Shown piece after piece: positions 22,366-34,489 of a stretch of 64,000 nucleotides of DNA. The number at the start of each line of letters is the position of its first letter. Positions within the stretch are counted from its first letter, which is position 1. A program made the position numbers and the translations under genes. Below the pieces are notes generated by a model that was given only the letters and a program-made list of their open reading frames with translations, did not search any database and was not told where the DNA came from. The DNA is taken from the NCBI GenBank assembly GCA_014529385.2, contig CM043949.1, forward strand, positions 114,705,477-114,769,476. Direction: 5' to 3'. The stretch comes from Adiantum capillus-veneris (lineage: Eukaryota; Streptophyta; Polypodiopsida; Polypodiales; Pteridaceae).

Positions 22366-23705
22366 CACTACAATGGTAATAACAGGACACTTTTATGTCC
22401 TTGGACACTTTTGTGTCCTGTTAAGTGACCATTTTGCTTGAATTATTTGAAGAGTATGAAAATGAATTTCTAGGTGCTATATATCCACAAAGTTGCCTTA
22501 TGAGCTGAAAAAAACTTAGCATTTTTTTTTGAGTATCGATCTCACCATTAACCTTACTCTTGCACAATATTTTTGAACCTAAACTGTGTGAAAAAACGGG
22601 TCCTGTTTTTGGCTTTTTTTCAATTTTTGGCAACTATACCACTCTAAACTTCATGTTAATGAGGTTTAGATGGCTAGAGGTTAGGCCTTCATAGTTCTCA
22701 ACATGTTTTGATGTTTGTAGGGAGAGCTAAGTGTTAAAATTGAAAGTTATGACCAATTTACAAGAATTGCATAATCCTGGTTTTTTGGCCAAAATTAGCA
22801 CTTTTATGATTTTTTTGGTGTCTTTCTTGATATCCAAACTCAATTTTGATTGTGTAAGTGTAATGTATAACATAAAGCTAATCTTCCTTGAGTTTTGGGG
22901 GACCTAATATGCTATATAGCATAGTATATGACGATGGTTGAGTTTTTTGATTGCTAAAGAATACGATACATTTTAGAGTAGCAAGTATAACTTTCTCAAT
23001 ATTGCTAGTTTCTTAGGCCAATTTTGTGTATTTTGTAGGTAGTGACCATATCTAATCATAGACTACAAAATTGGCTAGATATTGAGTAGTTTCTATGGGT
23101 TTCTAGAGGTCATAATGCTAAACCCAGTTTTTCCATGTTTGTTGTATTTAGCACTTTATCATTGCCCCCAAGGTTCCAATTGTAAGAGATTCATTATCCT
23201 TTTAACATGCTCCATGGCTCCTTTTGAATCCAGAGGCCCAAAGGAAACTACGAAAACATGTATATAGTATCTGTATTGAGCGTGACTATAGAAACTTTGA
23301 TGATAGGTCCGCAGAATGGCAAAAATGCAACTTTTTTGTACCTTTTTTTTGCCCAAAAAAAAATTAGTGAGGTAAAAGAAACCATATGTTTTGGTCACCA
23401 ACGCATTGAAGTTAACGGGGCATTTTATCTCATGTCCTACAAAAATCTCCACTCTTATTTATATGCAATCAACCTTAAGAAATTACTGCTTTGCGCAAAA
23501 TGCACTGGTCCATCAACTTTGGAGGCTTGTAGTGACCAAGGGATGAGAGAAATTACAAGTTTCTCATTTTTTCCATATGTAGTAGTTATTGAACTATAAG
23601 CTCATGAAAGGATTTTTCAAAATGAGTGGATCTACTATGGTTTTGGAATTTTTTCCCAAAACCCTGAAGGACACTTTTATGTCCTGTTAGGTTACCATTC
23701 TAGTG
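22366..23705. mobile_element. 1340-bp non-autonomous TTAA-target DNA transposon
   Basis: It is flanked on both sides by TTAA (22362-22365 and 23706-23709). The terminal inverted repeats begin CACTA(C/G)AATGGTAA and include AACAGGACA. The left end also folds on itself (22371-22437, with GGACACTTTTATGTCC facing GGACACTTTTGTGTCC). There is no ORF. TTAA duplication is the hallmark of the piggyBac superfamily. A second copy lies at 36336. It sits in the untranslated leader of the Gypsy element. Confidence 0.7.
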
Positions 23706-24085
23706 TTAAGAAGAGAGGCCCTTAAGTAGCCTATAAATGGTTGATGTTGTTAATTATATTAGGGTAAGTGGAACTGGGATCTATTATCGGTTTTGTTGAG
23801 CCCACTATGTGGGAGATGGTGCACACCTCAGGAGCTTTGGACTTAATAATGGAGTCTTTTTAGACTTGCCTACGGCTTTACCATTATTGAGCCATAAGAA
23901 GTCCGAAAGGAGATAGCCCTTGGCAACTCTGTTATGTTAGACCTACTCCTCTACTCTCTATAATTAACCACTTCGAGCCGTGAGTGTAGATACTTAAGAG
24001 CCGATTTTTAAAGGCTAAGAGGAGTGGCAACTAAGGTTTTGAATTGCCAAAGCATACACTAAGTACATACATAAATTTTGCTAAC

Positions 24086-25533
24086 ATGGCTGACAATAAT
24101 CAAGAGAGTAGAATGAACATTGATAGCTTTGATTTTGCACATGAAGGTGCTAATGATGATGCTCCCATGTTTGCGAATTATCTCGTCACTAGGTTGCAGC
24201 AAGCTATGGGCAACCCTGCTTTGCAAGCCGAAGTTACTCAACAACTTCGTGCTTATGGAATTTCCCTTCCTCTCCAAGAGGAGAGAGAGCTTAGGAGGCC
24301 TCTTGAAGAGACCCCCAAAAGAAGACTCTCTCCCATTCAAGAGGAGGAATCCAAAAAGCAAGAAAGCAATGAAAGTTTAAGTTCCTCTGAAGAGGTGGCT
24401 CCACGAAGACGGCGGTCTAGACGATCGCCCACTCCTCCCAGGACGAAAATATCAACACATAGTCCTTCTCCTCATCACTCAGAAAGGCAAGAGAGGAAAC
24501 AAAGGAAGAAAAGGGCTAGGAAGAGGTCACCCTCTTCTCCTTCTTCTTCACCTTCCTCCTCTTCTGACGAAAGTTATGGCTATTCTCCTAGAGAATACAA
24601 GAGGGAAGGACATCGTGAATCATTTCCTGCATGGCGAAGTTCACAAAAGCTAAAGAATTTCAAGGAGGGAGGAAAGAGTATCTCTTTTCTCACCTATGAT
24701 GGCACCTTCGGTGCTACCGACAAAGTGTTGGCCTTCATCCAGCAATTTGATGCGGCCTTTGGAGATGAGGGCTTCACAGAGTCCTCCAAGCTACGCCATG
24801 TAGCTATGCACTTCCAAAAATCAGCTCGTCAATGGTGGGCTAGCCTTCGTGGCAATTGTCAATCCCCAAAGACATGGAAAACTCTACTAGTTTCCATCAT
24901 GAAGCAATTCCTTGCAAGAGATGCAAAGGACAAAGTGCTTACCGAATGGTGCAGCTTGAAGCTCCTCTACCATGAGTCTATCCACAAATCTGTAGACAAG
25001 TTTTGGGATTTACATCTCAAGGCTACTGTCTTTCAAAAGATAGACTTTGCCGAGCAAAGGCGGCAATTTTGTGCGGGATTACCTGAAGAGATGGCCGAAT
25101 ACATCAACTCTCAACAGCCTGGTACTATTAGTGAAGTAATCCATCACACCATGGTTGCTTCACGCATCAATTTCCATCAAGGGGCTAGACGTAATGTCAA
25201 GCCCATGGAAAAAAAAGACAAAAATGATGCAAAGGGGAAATTCAAAATACTTCCCAAGTCAATTCCAACAACAACAACAATCGGTCGAAGGAGAAGGGAG
25301 TTTACAAAGGTAAAAACAAACTCTCTCCTGAAGATCTTGAAGCTTTTCGCAAGGACCATAAGTGTTTCAAGTGTGGGGAGCAAGGACATGGCTATCGTTC
25401 TTGCCCCAAGAAGAATACTCGCAATGAGACTCCTAGGGCTTCCACCATCGAAGCTCCAAAAGAGGATGCTCATTGCAAAGGATCATCACTTTCCTATGCT
25501 TGGGGAAAGGTAAGAGATCATGATGCCTTCATC
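24086..25533 (+). pseudogene. Gypsy gag, frameshifted
   Basis: The gag start is the ATG at 24086 (MADNNQES), in parallel with the MADNIKES start of the younger relative at 52028. The N-terminal region is followed by an SR/SP-rich charged stretch and the gag core (HVAMHFQKSARQWWASLRG). Near 25245 the frame shifts. The zinc knuckle ([15 protein letters not shown]) continues in another frame at about 25365-25410. No complete gag can be made. Confidence 0.85.
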
Positions 25534-28500
25534 TTGTTTGACCCTGGATCTACTCTTAACTTCATATCAATGGAGTTGGCCACCAAGCTGGGCATTCAAG
25601 CTTTTGAGATGGGAGATATAGTAGTGGCTGATGCAGCTTTCAAGGGACAAAAAGCCTCCATTACTCCCTTGATTGGGAAGTTGAGGCTTCATGTCCAAAG
25701 CTATGTCGACAAGGAAGACTTCTTCATCTCTCCTCTCCAACATGAGGATGTTATCCTAGGGGCACCATGGTTTGATCGCATGGCTACCAACATGAAGTTC
25801 CCTGAAAGGAGAATCTACTTCACCTACAGGGGAAAGAACATGTATATAGATGCTAGTGAGCGTGGTCGCACTATTCCACTTGTAAATCCTCTTGCTTTTG
25901 ATAAGTCAATAAAGAGCTCAGTTTCTGCGTACATGATTTTTGTAAAAGAGTCTCTAAAAGGTACTAATGTTTCATCAAATGTAAATGGTAGGAATCAAGA
26001 AGAGTTAGACTTGTCTAATTTTCTAAAAGGATTCCAAGATGTGTTCATCGATGATATCCCTATGGACTTAACTCCAAAACGAGGGGATGATGACCATCAC
26101 ATTGAGCTCCTTCCTAGAAGCTCACCACCTAACAAGCCTCCTTATCGAGTCTCTCAAGCTCAACAAGAGGAGATCATGAGGCAAGTACAAGAGCTGGTAG
26201 ACAAAGGGATGGTGAGGCCTAGTTCCTCTCCCTTTTGTTCTCCAGTCCTTTTAGTGCAAAAGAAAGATGGTACATACCGTATGTGTGTGGACTATCGAGC
26301 ACTAAACCATATCACTATCAAAAACAGATTTCCCGTACCCCAGGTAGAAGATCTGTTTGATAAGCTACAAGGCTCTACCTACTTCAGTAGGATTGACTTA
26401 AGAGTGGCTATCATCAAATAAGGATAGTGGATGAAGATATCTTAAAGAACGTGTTTCACACAACCTTTGGTCTTTATGAATATCTAGTCATGCCTTTTGG
26501 CTTGACTAATGCACCAGCTACGTTCAATCGTTTGATGGAGAAAATTGTTAGACCATACCGCAAATTCATTGGAGTGCTCTTTGATGATATCATCATCTAC
26601 TCCAATTCTTTGAAGGAACATAAGCAGCATCTCCAAGTGATTTTTCAAGCATTGAGGAAGAACAAGCTTTTTCTCAACCAAAAGAAAAGTGAATTCTTCC
26701 TTCAAGAGATTCAATACCTAGGTCATATTATCTCTAAAGATGGTATCCGAATGGATCCATCAAAGTTAGAGGTAATAAAAGCATGGCATAACCCAAGAAA
26801 TCTACATGAGCTAAGAAGCTTTGTTGGTATGTGCGCATACTATTGACGCTTCATAGCAAAATTTTCTCAAGTAGCAGGACCACTACACGACTTAACTAAG
26901 AAGAACGTTAAGTTTGTATGGACTGCTAAGGAGAAAAATTCTTTTGAAAAGCTCAAAGAGAAGCTTACTTCCCAACCCGTCCTCGTGCTTCCGGATCTCT
27001 CAAAGCCATTTGAGGTCCAATATGATGCTTGTGGTGATTGCCTTGGAGCAGTTTTGCTTCAAGAAGGGCATGCCATAGAATATGAGAGTCGAACGCTCAA
27101 TATTGATGAACGAGTCTTGGGCATTTATGAGAAAGAGCTTTTAGCTGTTCTACATGCCCTAGACACATGGAAGCACTACCTATTGGGGGCTCCATTTATC
27201 CTACGAACCGACCACCAAAGTCTCAAATATTTCATGACACAAACCAAGCTTTCCGACAAACAAATGAGGTGGGCAAATTTTCTTTCGCAATTTAATTTCC
27301 ATATTGCTCACATAGCTGGTAATCACAATCAAGTGGCTGATGCACTTTCACGATGACCCAAAGTTAATGCGGTGTCTATAGCTACTCACAATGATCTATC
27401 CTCTATGATAGATGAGTATGCTACTAACCCTGACTTTAGAGACATAATGTCAGCCCTTTCTTTGGAGAAGAAAGAGGAACCATTCACCTTGCAGAATGGT
27501 TATCTTCTCCACGGCAATAGGCTATGTGTTACCCATTCCCTTCGTGAGAAAGTTATGTATCAATCCCATGCTCCTCCCTATGCGGGGCATAGAGGTATTC
27601 AACCTACTCTCCGAGGAGTAGAGACGTACTTCTATTGGCCTACCATGAAAGTGGACATACAAGAGTATGTTTCAAAATGTGTAGTATGCCAAAAGACCAA
27701 GTATGATAGTGGGAAGCAACCTGGATTACTCCAGCCATTGCCTATTCCAAATTCACCAGTGGAGAGTATATCCATGGATTTCATCTTTGGATTACCCAAG
27801 TCTATCCATGGGAATACAGGAATATGGACAATAGTTGACAGGTTTAGCAAGCAAGCACATTTTGTTCCTGTCAAAAAGACTATTAAGGCCCATCAAATGG
27901 CAACTCTCTTCATATCTCAGATTTTCAAGCACCATGGATTACCCACATCCATCGTGTCAGATAGAGATCCTAGAATGACCAATAATTTCTGGAAAGGTCT
28001 CTTTGAAAATCTAGGAACAAGATTGAATTTCTCTTCGGCCTATCACCCACAAACGGATGGCCAAAGTGAGATAGCCAATCTTACGATACTCGATCTACTC
28101 AAGACTTATGTTATCGAAGTAGATCAACGCTCACAATGGGAAAAGTACTTCCCTCTTGTAGAGTATGCCTATAATAATACTGTACATACTTCTACGGGAA
28201 AAGCACCTTTTGAGATCATTGAGGGAAGACCTAAAAGTCCCTTGCTAATCAAAGTACATGGGAAGATCTTCGCCGCCAATGAGTATAGCCGTGACCAACA
28301 AGAATCTTTTCAAAAGATTAAGGAGGCTATATCCATCTCTCAACAAAGACAAAAGGCTACTGCTGCTGATAAGCACAGAAGAGCCTTAATGTTCAAAGAA
28401 AATGATTGGGTCTTACTCAAGTTTCCTAAGGCTCGATTAAGGCAAACGACGGGCAAAAATTCTACGGGCCATCAAAAGTATTATGCTAAACTAGCAAAAA

Positions 28501-28859
28501 GATACTATGGTCTTTTCCAAATCTTGAAGCCCATCAATGAGACGGCTTATCAACTCAAGTTGCCCAACCATTGGCTCATACACAATGCCTTTCATGTAAG
28601 CCTACTTAAGCCCTACAAAGGAGAGCCACCAATTGAACCAATTATTGAAGACCCTCCCGAAGTTGAAGACCAAGAAGAGGTGCTACAACCCAAAGCTGTT
28701 CTTCGGCATGAAGACAAGGTACTACGACATGGTAAGATTATCCGATGGTATCTTATTAAATTCAAAAATTATCCTTTTGAAGATGCTAGATGTATGCAAG
28801 GAATACAACTTAAGGATAATATGAACCTTGTCAATGCTTACAATGCTACATTAGAGTAA
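25534..28859 (+). pseudogene. Gypsy pol: protease, RT, RNase H, integrase, chromodomain
   Basis: The order is protease ([12 protein letters not shown]), RT ([28 protein letters not shown]), RNase H (KPFEVQYDACGDCLGAVLL) and integrase. The integrase has the zinc finger H..H..CVVCQK, catalytic D in SMDFIFGLP, D in VSDRDPRM and E in GQSEIAN. A chromodomain-like tail (WYLIKFKNYPFEDARC) ends the chain. The RT has a one-base loss near 26400, where the SGYHQ motif is destroyed. A TGA at 26844-26846 and another at 27354-27356 follow. The last open part, 27372-28859, covers integrase to chromodomain. Confidence 0.9.
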
Positions 28860-29218
28860 GCAAATGTACACATTTCTTTTAAATGACTCATGTTCTTGTC
28901 TTATAAGACTAGTCCTCTTTTTAATTGTGCACAAATTTAACTAGTATGCATGCTTAGAATCATGTTTGTGATGACGACGTGTCTCAAACACCGAGTATAA
29001 TTTGTCACTCTACTTTGGGAGAATGAAATGGACTAAAGAGCAGACATGCTTGCGGCAGCTATGTCTCCCAAGCACCAAATGGATTAGTCATCCATCTTGG
29101 AAAAATGTAGTAGGGTAAAAAGGGATCCTCTACCCGCTAAGTAAAATTGACTAATGACTAAGGCTTTATCCCATCTACCTCATAGTCGAGGATGACTATG
29201 ATTTCAAGAGAGAGGTAA
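28860..29218 (+). other. 3' untranslated region and polypurine tract
   Basis: Non-coding sequence between the pol stop and the 3' LTR, ending in CAAGAGAGAGGTAA directly before the LTR start at 29219, as expected for a plus-strand priming site. Confidence 0.75.
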
Positions 29219-30422
29219 TGTCATAAAATCTAATATCTAATATCTAACCAACCCAAATGATTTTCTCATATTAAATTGATCACTTACTGTGGGAGAATAA
29301 ACAGGAACAAGTGTTAAGATATAGACATGTGCTTATAGGCAAAACCAAGAAATGGTGGTCACTATTTTCTACCTTCCAAGTACTTTCAAGAAAAATGGGC
29401 ATATGGTAAAATATTTTTGAAAAAAAAAAACTGTCGAAGATTACATGTGTACATTCCTCTCATGATGAGCTTTCTCCTCATCAAGAGCTTGGCCACCCAA
29501 GGGGTCCAATAATAATTTAGGAGATTTAATTAAATGATTTAGCATTTATCTAGCCCTCTCTCTCAAATGGAAAAGGAGGACACTTGTCTCAAGGCTACCC
29601 TTGCTGCTTGTAATGCCTCATGCTTGTGATTGGCTAGGCCTGGAGGGGTCCAATGAGCTTCAAGCATGAGCTACAAGTGGGGGTCGACCCAAGCAATCCA
29701 AGGGGTTTCTTAGGGGTAATACTCACCCACACACACTCACAAACACTCTCATTGTGTGCTATGCAAAGTGCAAGATCTCCCTCTCCTTCTCCAAGCAAGT
29801 AGAGGTTGAGAGCCTACACCAACACTCTTGGATATGGAGTGCAAATCCAACCAAGATCCGTGCTTCAATGCTTAATCTTGCCATCTCCTTCTTCTTCATT
29901 ACTATGCTATTATGTATGTTAGCAACAAGAGCTATGATACGTGAGGAACTAATTCTTTCTCCTACGAAATGTTTCTTCTTCCTCTTCCCTACCCTCATTC
30001 CCTGCTAGCTCTCTCCACCTTTGAAGGTGTTTGAGGTCTTGGGACTTAGGCTTGGGATAGTTAAAGCTTTCTTCAAGTTTATGTTATGTTTGTGATGCAT
30101 GAAGATTTCCATCTTCATTGCATCACCTAGGTCACAAGGAACACAAAGATTTTATTGTAACAAGTCTCTCTTAACGGGAGAAATCATAATACAAATGCCT
30201 ATTGGAGGGGGGACCGGCTCCACATAAATCCGGTCCTCAAGTGTTGTCATGTTCTCTAAGTTCTCTCTCTTGCAAAAGTATTGTTCATGCCAAGTTAACT
30301 AATTGCTATGATTATGTTGCTATCTTCAATTATGTTCACCCGCTATGCTCACAAAGTCATTTCTCAAAAGTGCTCTGATTAATTTCCGCTACTCTCAAAT
30401 TAAATAGGCCAGTTTCATTACA
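29219..30422 (+). repeat. 3' LTR, 1204 bases
   Basis: It begins TGTCATAAAATC and ends TTTCATTACA. It is shorter than its 5' partner because it lacks the block with the tandem repeats and has a different segment at about 29338-29480. Confidence 0.85.
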
Positions 30423-32690
30423 TGCACATAGGAAACGCACAATAGTCATATAAAAAGTGGGAGCAAAAGTCTCTTCATAATGTCTTCCTTTTTTCCGTGT
30501 ATAACCCTTTGCAACAAGCTGAGCCTTATAGCAATCAATCTCACCAACCATCTTGTGTTTCAACTTGTAAACCCACTTCGTACCAATGGCCTTTTTTTCC
30601 AAGAGGAAAATCACATAAAGTCCATGTGTCATTTTCTCTAAGTGCATCATATTTAAATTTCATGGAAGCCATCCAAATTTTTGAATTTTATGTCGTCATC
30701 AAAAGACAGAGGTTCCTCGATCAACATCACATAAGCTACACACAGCCAAAGTATAACAATCTGATGCATAAGATGCATGGCAAGAACTTGAATGAATACA
30801 ACTAAACAAAGGTGCCTCCAATATACTATCACGCAAAGTATGCACCAACCATTTTGGTATACCTCTAGCCTGCTCATTCTCAGTCCTTGCCTCATCAAGT
30901 ACATCATGTAAATCTGCATCAGTAATAGGTTGATCTGTAAAATGTTCAAAAACCCCCATAGGTTGTACATTTACCTTATTGGAATTTACATTCTAACTTC
31001 CACCACTGAAAAGAGGCAACAAAGTGTCATAAATGTCATGTGAGCTTACATTGTTGCCTCCAGTACATGACAGTAAGGGCTGAACAGAATCTTCCATAAA
31101 CACAACATCCCGGTGAAACCAAGATACGCATTGTTTTCGGATGGTACACCCTATAACCTTTGCTTTCAGTACTATAGTTCACAAAAATACATTTGACAAC
31201 CTTATCATACAATTTTTTGCACTACGATTGTGGGACCAAAGCATATGCCAGACAACCAAAAACACGCATGAGCCCAATACAAGGCTTTCTATCATGTCAT
31301 GCTTCATATGGAGTCATAGACTGCAAAGCTTTCCTAGGACACCTATTAAGTACATAAGTGGCACACATGATGGCCTCAAGCCAAAACGAATGCAAAAAAA
31401 ACTTGACTTTTGACCATACATTGTGCCATTTCTATAAGTGACCTATTTTTTCTCTCAGCAACACCATTTTTTTGAGGTATATATAGCACTATACATTGGT
31501 TTTTTATCCCACAACTAGCCATAAATGCATTAAATTCATGAGCCATATACTGTCTCCCTTGATCAAAACGGAGGGTGCTCATATTTGAGACATTTTCATC
31601 CATAGCCAAAAATTTCTTGAAGCACATAAGCACTTTGGACTTGGCTTTAAGCGGATATACCCATGCATTCTTGGAGTAGTCATCAATCAAAGTCACAAAT
31701 TACAGGTAATTGCCCAAGGACGGAGTTTGCATGGGTCCATAAACATCACTATGCACAAGCTGGAACCTGCATGTGTCCCTATCTAAACCATCCTTTGGAA
31801 ACTTTGAATGTTGTATCTTACTCAAAATACAGCCTTCACAAACATGTTTGACAGGTACTTCAAGAGGCGGCAAAGAAGCAACCATATCATATTTTTGCAA
31901 ATGTAGAAAACTTGTAAAATTCAGATTCCCAAAATGTGCATGCCAAATTTTTTCATGTGAAATAGCCCTAGAATCCACAACTTCATTTTCAAAATTTTTC
32001 CCACACTTCTCATACAAAGTAAGCTTATACATCCCATTGTATAAAATGCTAGATGCAACAATTTCATCACCAAAATTGAGATCATGTACTCTATATTTGT
32101 CATCCATAAATTTGGCTACAAGTCCAAGTCTAGCAAGTGTAGATATAGACAATAGATTCTTCTTGAGCCCAGGTACATACAATGCATCAACAAGTGTGAA
32201 AGAACTGCCATTTGCAGAAGTAAGCACAATCTTTCCAACTCTCTTACCTGGATAAAAGGCATTGTTGGCACAAGTGAATGAATTTCCATGAGAGACATCC
32301 TCAAAAGAGGTAAACAAGTCACGATGACAGGTAATGTGCTTTGTAGCACCACTATCAAAGTACCACACATGAGCATTTGTAGCAATTGGCATACATGCAT
32401 CATGGAAAAAAGGATCATAAGTGCATTGTGAACTAAAGGCCCATTCTGCATCAGAATAGCATCACAATCTCCTTTCATAGAAGACTCAACAATAGCTACA
32501 AGTGTAGTGGAACCAGCCTCTTTTGCCTTCAATTTTGGACACTGCTTTATCAAGTGATCATTAGCTTTACAATAATGGCAATGCATCTTCATTTTGCCCT
32601 TTTCACCAAAATTCCTAAACAAATTGCTACCAAAAAAAACATTAGAAACAGATCATTTAGCACACACAGAAGAACCATAAGAGGTGGCTA
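30423..32690 (-). pseudogene. Ty1/Copia gag knuckle, protease, integrase (5' half)
   Basis: The minus strand from 32622 gives a zinc knuckle CHYCKANDHLIKQCP. Protease follows (WYFDSGATKHITC), then the GAG-pre-integrase region (KIWHAHFGNLNFTSFL; CEGCILSK) and the integrase core (LVHSDVYGPMQ; FVTLIDDYSKNAWVY; LRFDQGRQY; NGVAERKNRSL). The start of RT (WVYKLKHK; ETFAPTFYM) comes last, near 30430-30560. Frames shift several times. The 5' end is cut by the LTR fragment at 32691. The protein would reverse-transcribe and integrate the element when intact. Confidence 0.85.
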
Positions 32691-33683
32691 TGTAACATTT
32701 AATGGCCTAGTAACTTGTGTGTAGCGGAAAATAGCATGAACATAGGGAGCATTTCATTAGAATAGATTCCTACTAAGCATAACAAGAGTGCTTGGGCGGA
32801 GAGAGCAACAAAAATCATAACACCTAGTTAGATAGGCATGAACAATATTTCAATAGAGAGAGAAATTAAAATTATTGACAACAGTTCAGCACCGTATTTA
32901 GAAGGATCCTATCCTCCCTCCAAAAGGCTTTGTATTATAGGTTTCCCTCATCAAGGGAGACATTTTATAATACAATTCTTTGTGTTCCTTCAATAACTAG
33001 CTAGTGCAATGAAGATGGAAGCTTCAAGCACTAGGCAAACACTTATAACTCACAACATCAATTCCCTCACGGTCTCAGACCCAAGACCTCACACATCTTT
33101 GAAGATGGTGAGAGATACCAGGATATGAGAGTAGATAGAGAGGCAGAAGGAGTAGTCTTACGAGAAAGAAGTACATCTCCTCACATAATCACTCATAATA
33201 GCTTAGTATAGCTTAGTAATTAGCATGGTAGAGGAGATGAGCATGCATTGAATCTTGGCTCTTGGTTGGATTTGCATCACAAAGCCAAGAGTTGTTGGTG
33301 TAGGCATCTCTTCTCACAAGCTTAGAGTAGATGATGAGCTGTCCATTAAAGCTTGAGAAGGAGAGAGAGAGAGAGAGAGAGTCTTCTTGCTTCATACATG
33401 AGCTAGTGTGAGTGTGTGTGGAATAATGCCTTTGAAAAATCAGCCCCCTCTCTCTCTTGGTCGGCCCCTCTGGCTAATTCCTCTCGCTGGCTTCCCATTG
33501 GACCCCTCCAGGCTTAGCCAATAGGAGTTAAGAAGCATAAGTGATAGTCTTGTGAGATGTGTCCCCCTTTCCCCTTTTGTGAGAGCTTTAGGTAATTGAA
33601 CAATGCATATAAACTCTCATTGGACCCCTTTGTCTTCTGGCCAATAGGAATCAGGCAAGCCATTGGGCTGCTGAATGCTCATT
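32691..33683 (-). repeat. Truncated Gypsy LTR
   Basis: It is closely similar to the LTRs at 45155 and 52446, starting TGTAACATTTAATGGCC. It stops after about 990 bases at TGAATGCTCATT, so only the distal part of a minus-strand LTR remains. Contains a GA microsatellite near 33360-33380. Confidence 0.85.
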
Positions 33684-33810
33684 AACAAGGATTTTAATTA
33701 CGCAATGACGCATTTTGTTAAACGTTAATTATTGTTGTTATTATCACTATTTTTTTCATGTTAATAACATATCTAATGTCATGACCTACGAAAATCGGTA
33801 GTAAACGTAG

Positions 33811-33912
33811 AACCGGCGGAACAACCAACAATCCCGGCAGGCCCGACGTGTTTAATATGAAACCCGGTGGGCCCGACGGGACAAGCAAGAATCCCGCCGG
33901 GCCCGTTGTGTA
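33811..33912. repeat. GC-rich triplicated motif
   Basis: Three copies of a unit like AATCCCGGCAGGCCCGACG occur at about 33828, 33858 and 33889 in an AT-rich setting, just upstream of a TATA box. They may be subterminal or promoter motifs of the hAT element. Confidence 0.5.
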
Positions 33913-33932
33913 CCCCCTCCATATTTGGCGGC

Positions 33933-33941
33933 TCTATATAA
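33933..33941 (+). promoter_or_regulatory. Putative TATA box of the hAT element
   Basis: TCTATATAA lies between the GC-rich motif and the hAT pseudogene. A transcription start near 33970 would precede the coding part by about 500 bases. Confidence 0.35.
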
Positions 33942-34034
33942 CCCTTTTATAACATCACATCACATCACCTCTTCCTCTAAATTTGGTCATCCTTTAAAAT
34001 TTAGAAGAAAAACTAAAGGTAAAAAATGAATATT

Positions 34035-34385
34035 CTTTTTTAAAAAATAAAACTTAATGTAACTCTGATCATGGATCATTAGTTCTTTTTAAAAAAAATA
34101 AAACTTAATGTAACTCTGATCATGGATCATTAGTTCTTTTTTTGGACTGAACTGATTTTTGAAAGGAGGTAGAAAGGTGAATCTTTGGGTCGGTATCTCT
34201 ACGTTTGGGATGGACTGATCTCATGTTTGGTTCACTGTTATATTTGCTAAATTGATTGCTATATTGATTAGAACTTCTATCATGGGTCATTAGTTCTTTT
34301 TTGGACTGAACTGATTCTTGAAAAGAGATAGAAAGGTGAATCTTTGGGTTGATATCTCTACTTTTGGGATGGACTGATCACATGG
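34035..34385 (+). repeat. Direct repeats in the hAT leader
   Basis: TAACTCTGATCATGGATCATTAGTTCTTTTT is present twice about 55 bases apart (near 34056 and 34110). The block GAACTGATT.TTGAAA.GAG.TAGAAAGGTGAATCTTTGGGT recurs about 165 bases further on. Confidence 0.65.
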
Positions 34386-34489
34386 GAAGCACTCAAAGCA
34401 AGGAACCAACTTCTCATATCGATGGAACTACACCTCCAAACCATGGATCTCCTCACTTTCAGGTAGGATCGTCAAAAAGTAGACAGGTT

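Larger units (their letters stand above)
20688..30422 (+). mobile_element. Degenerate chromodomain Gypsy element inserted in Copia
   Basis: Two LTRs starting TGTCATAAAATC and ending CATTACA bracket a methionine-tRNA primer site, gag, pol and a purine-rich tract (CAAGAGAGAGGTAA). The flanking Copia reading frame is cut at both borders. The flanking 5-mers (GCCAA and TGCAC) do not match, so the target duplication has decayed. At least two frameshifts and two stop codons make it non-autonomous. Confidence 0.9.

Noticed and set aside
30653-30970. Overlapping minus-strand frames as separate genes
   Set aside because: They are shifted readings of the Copia polyprotein between integrase and RT.
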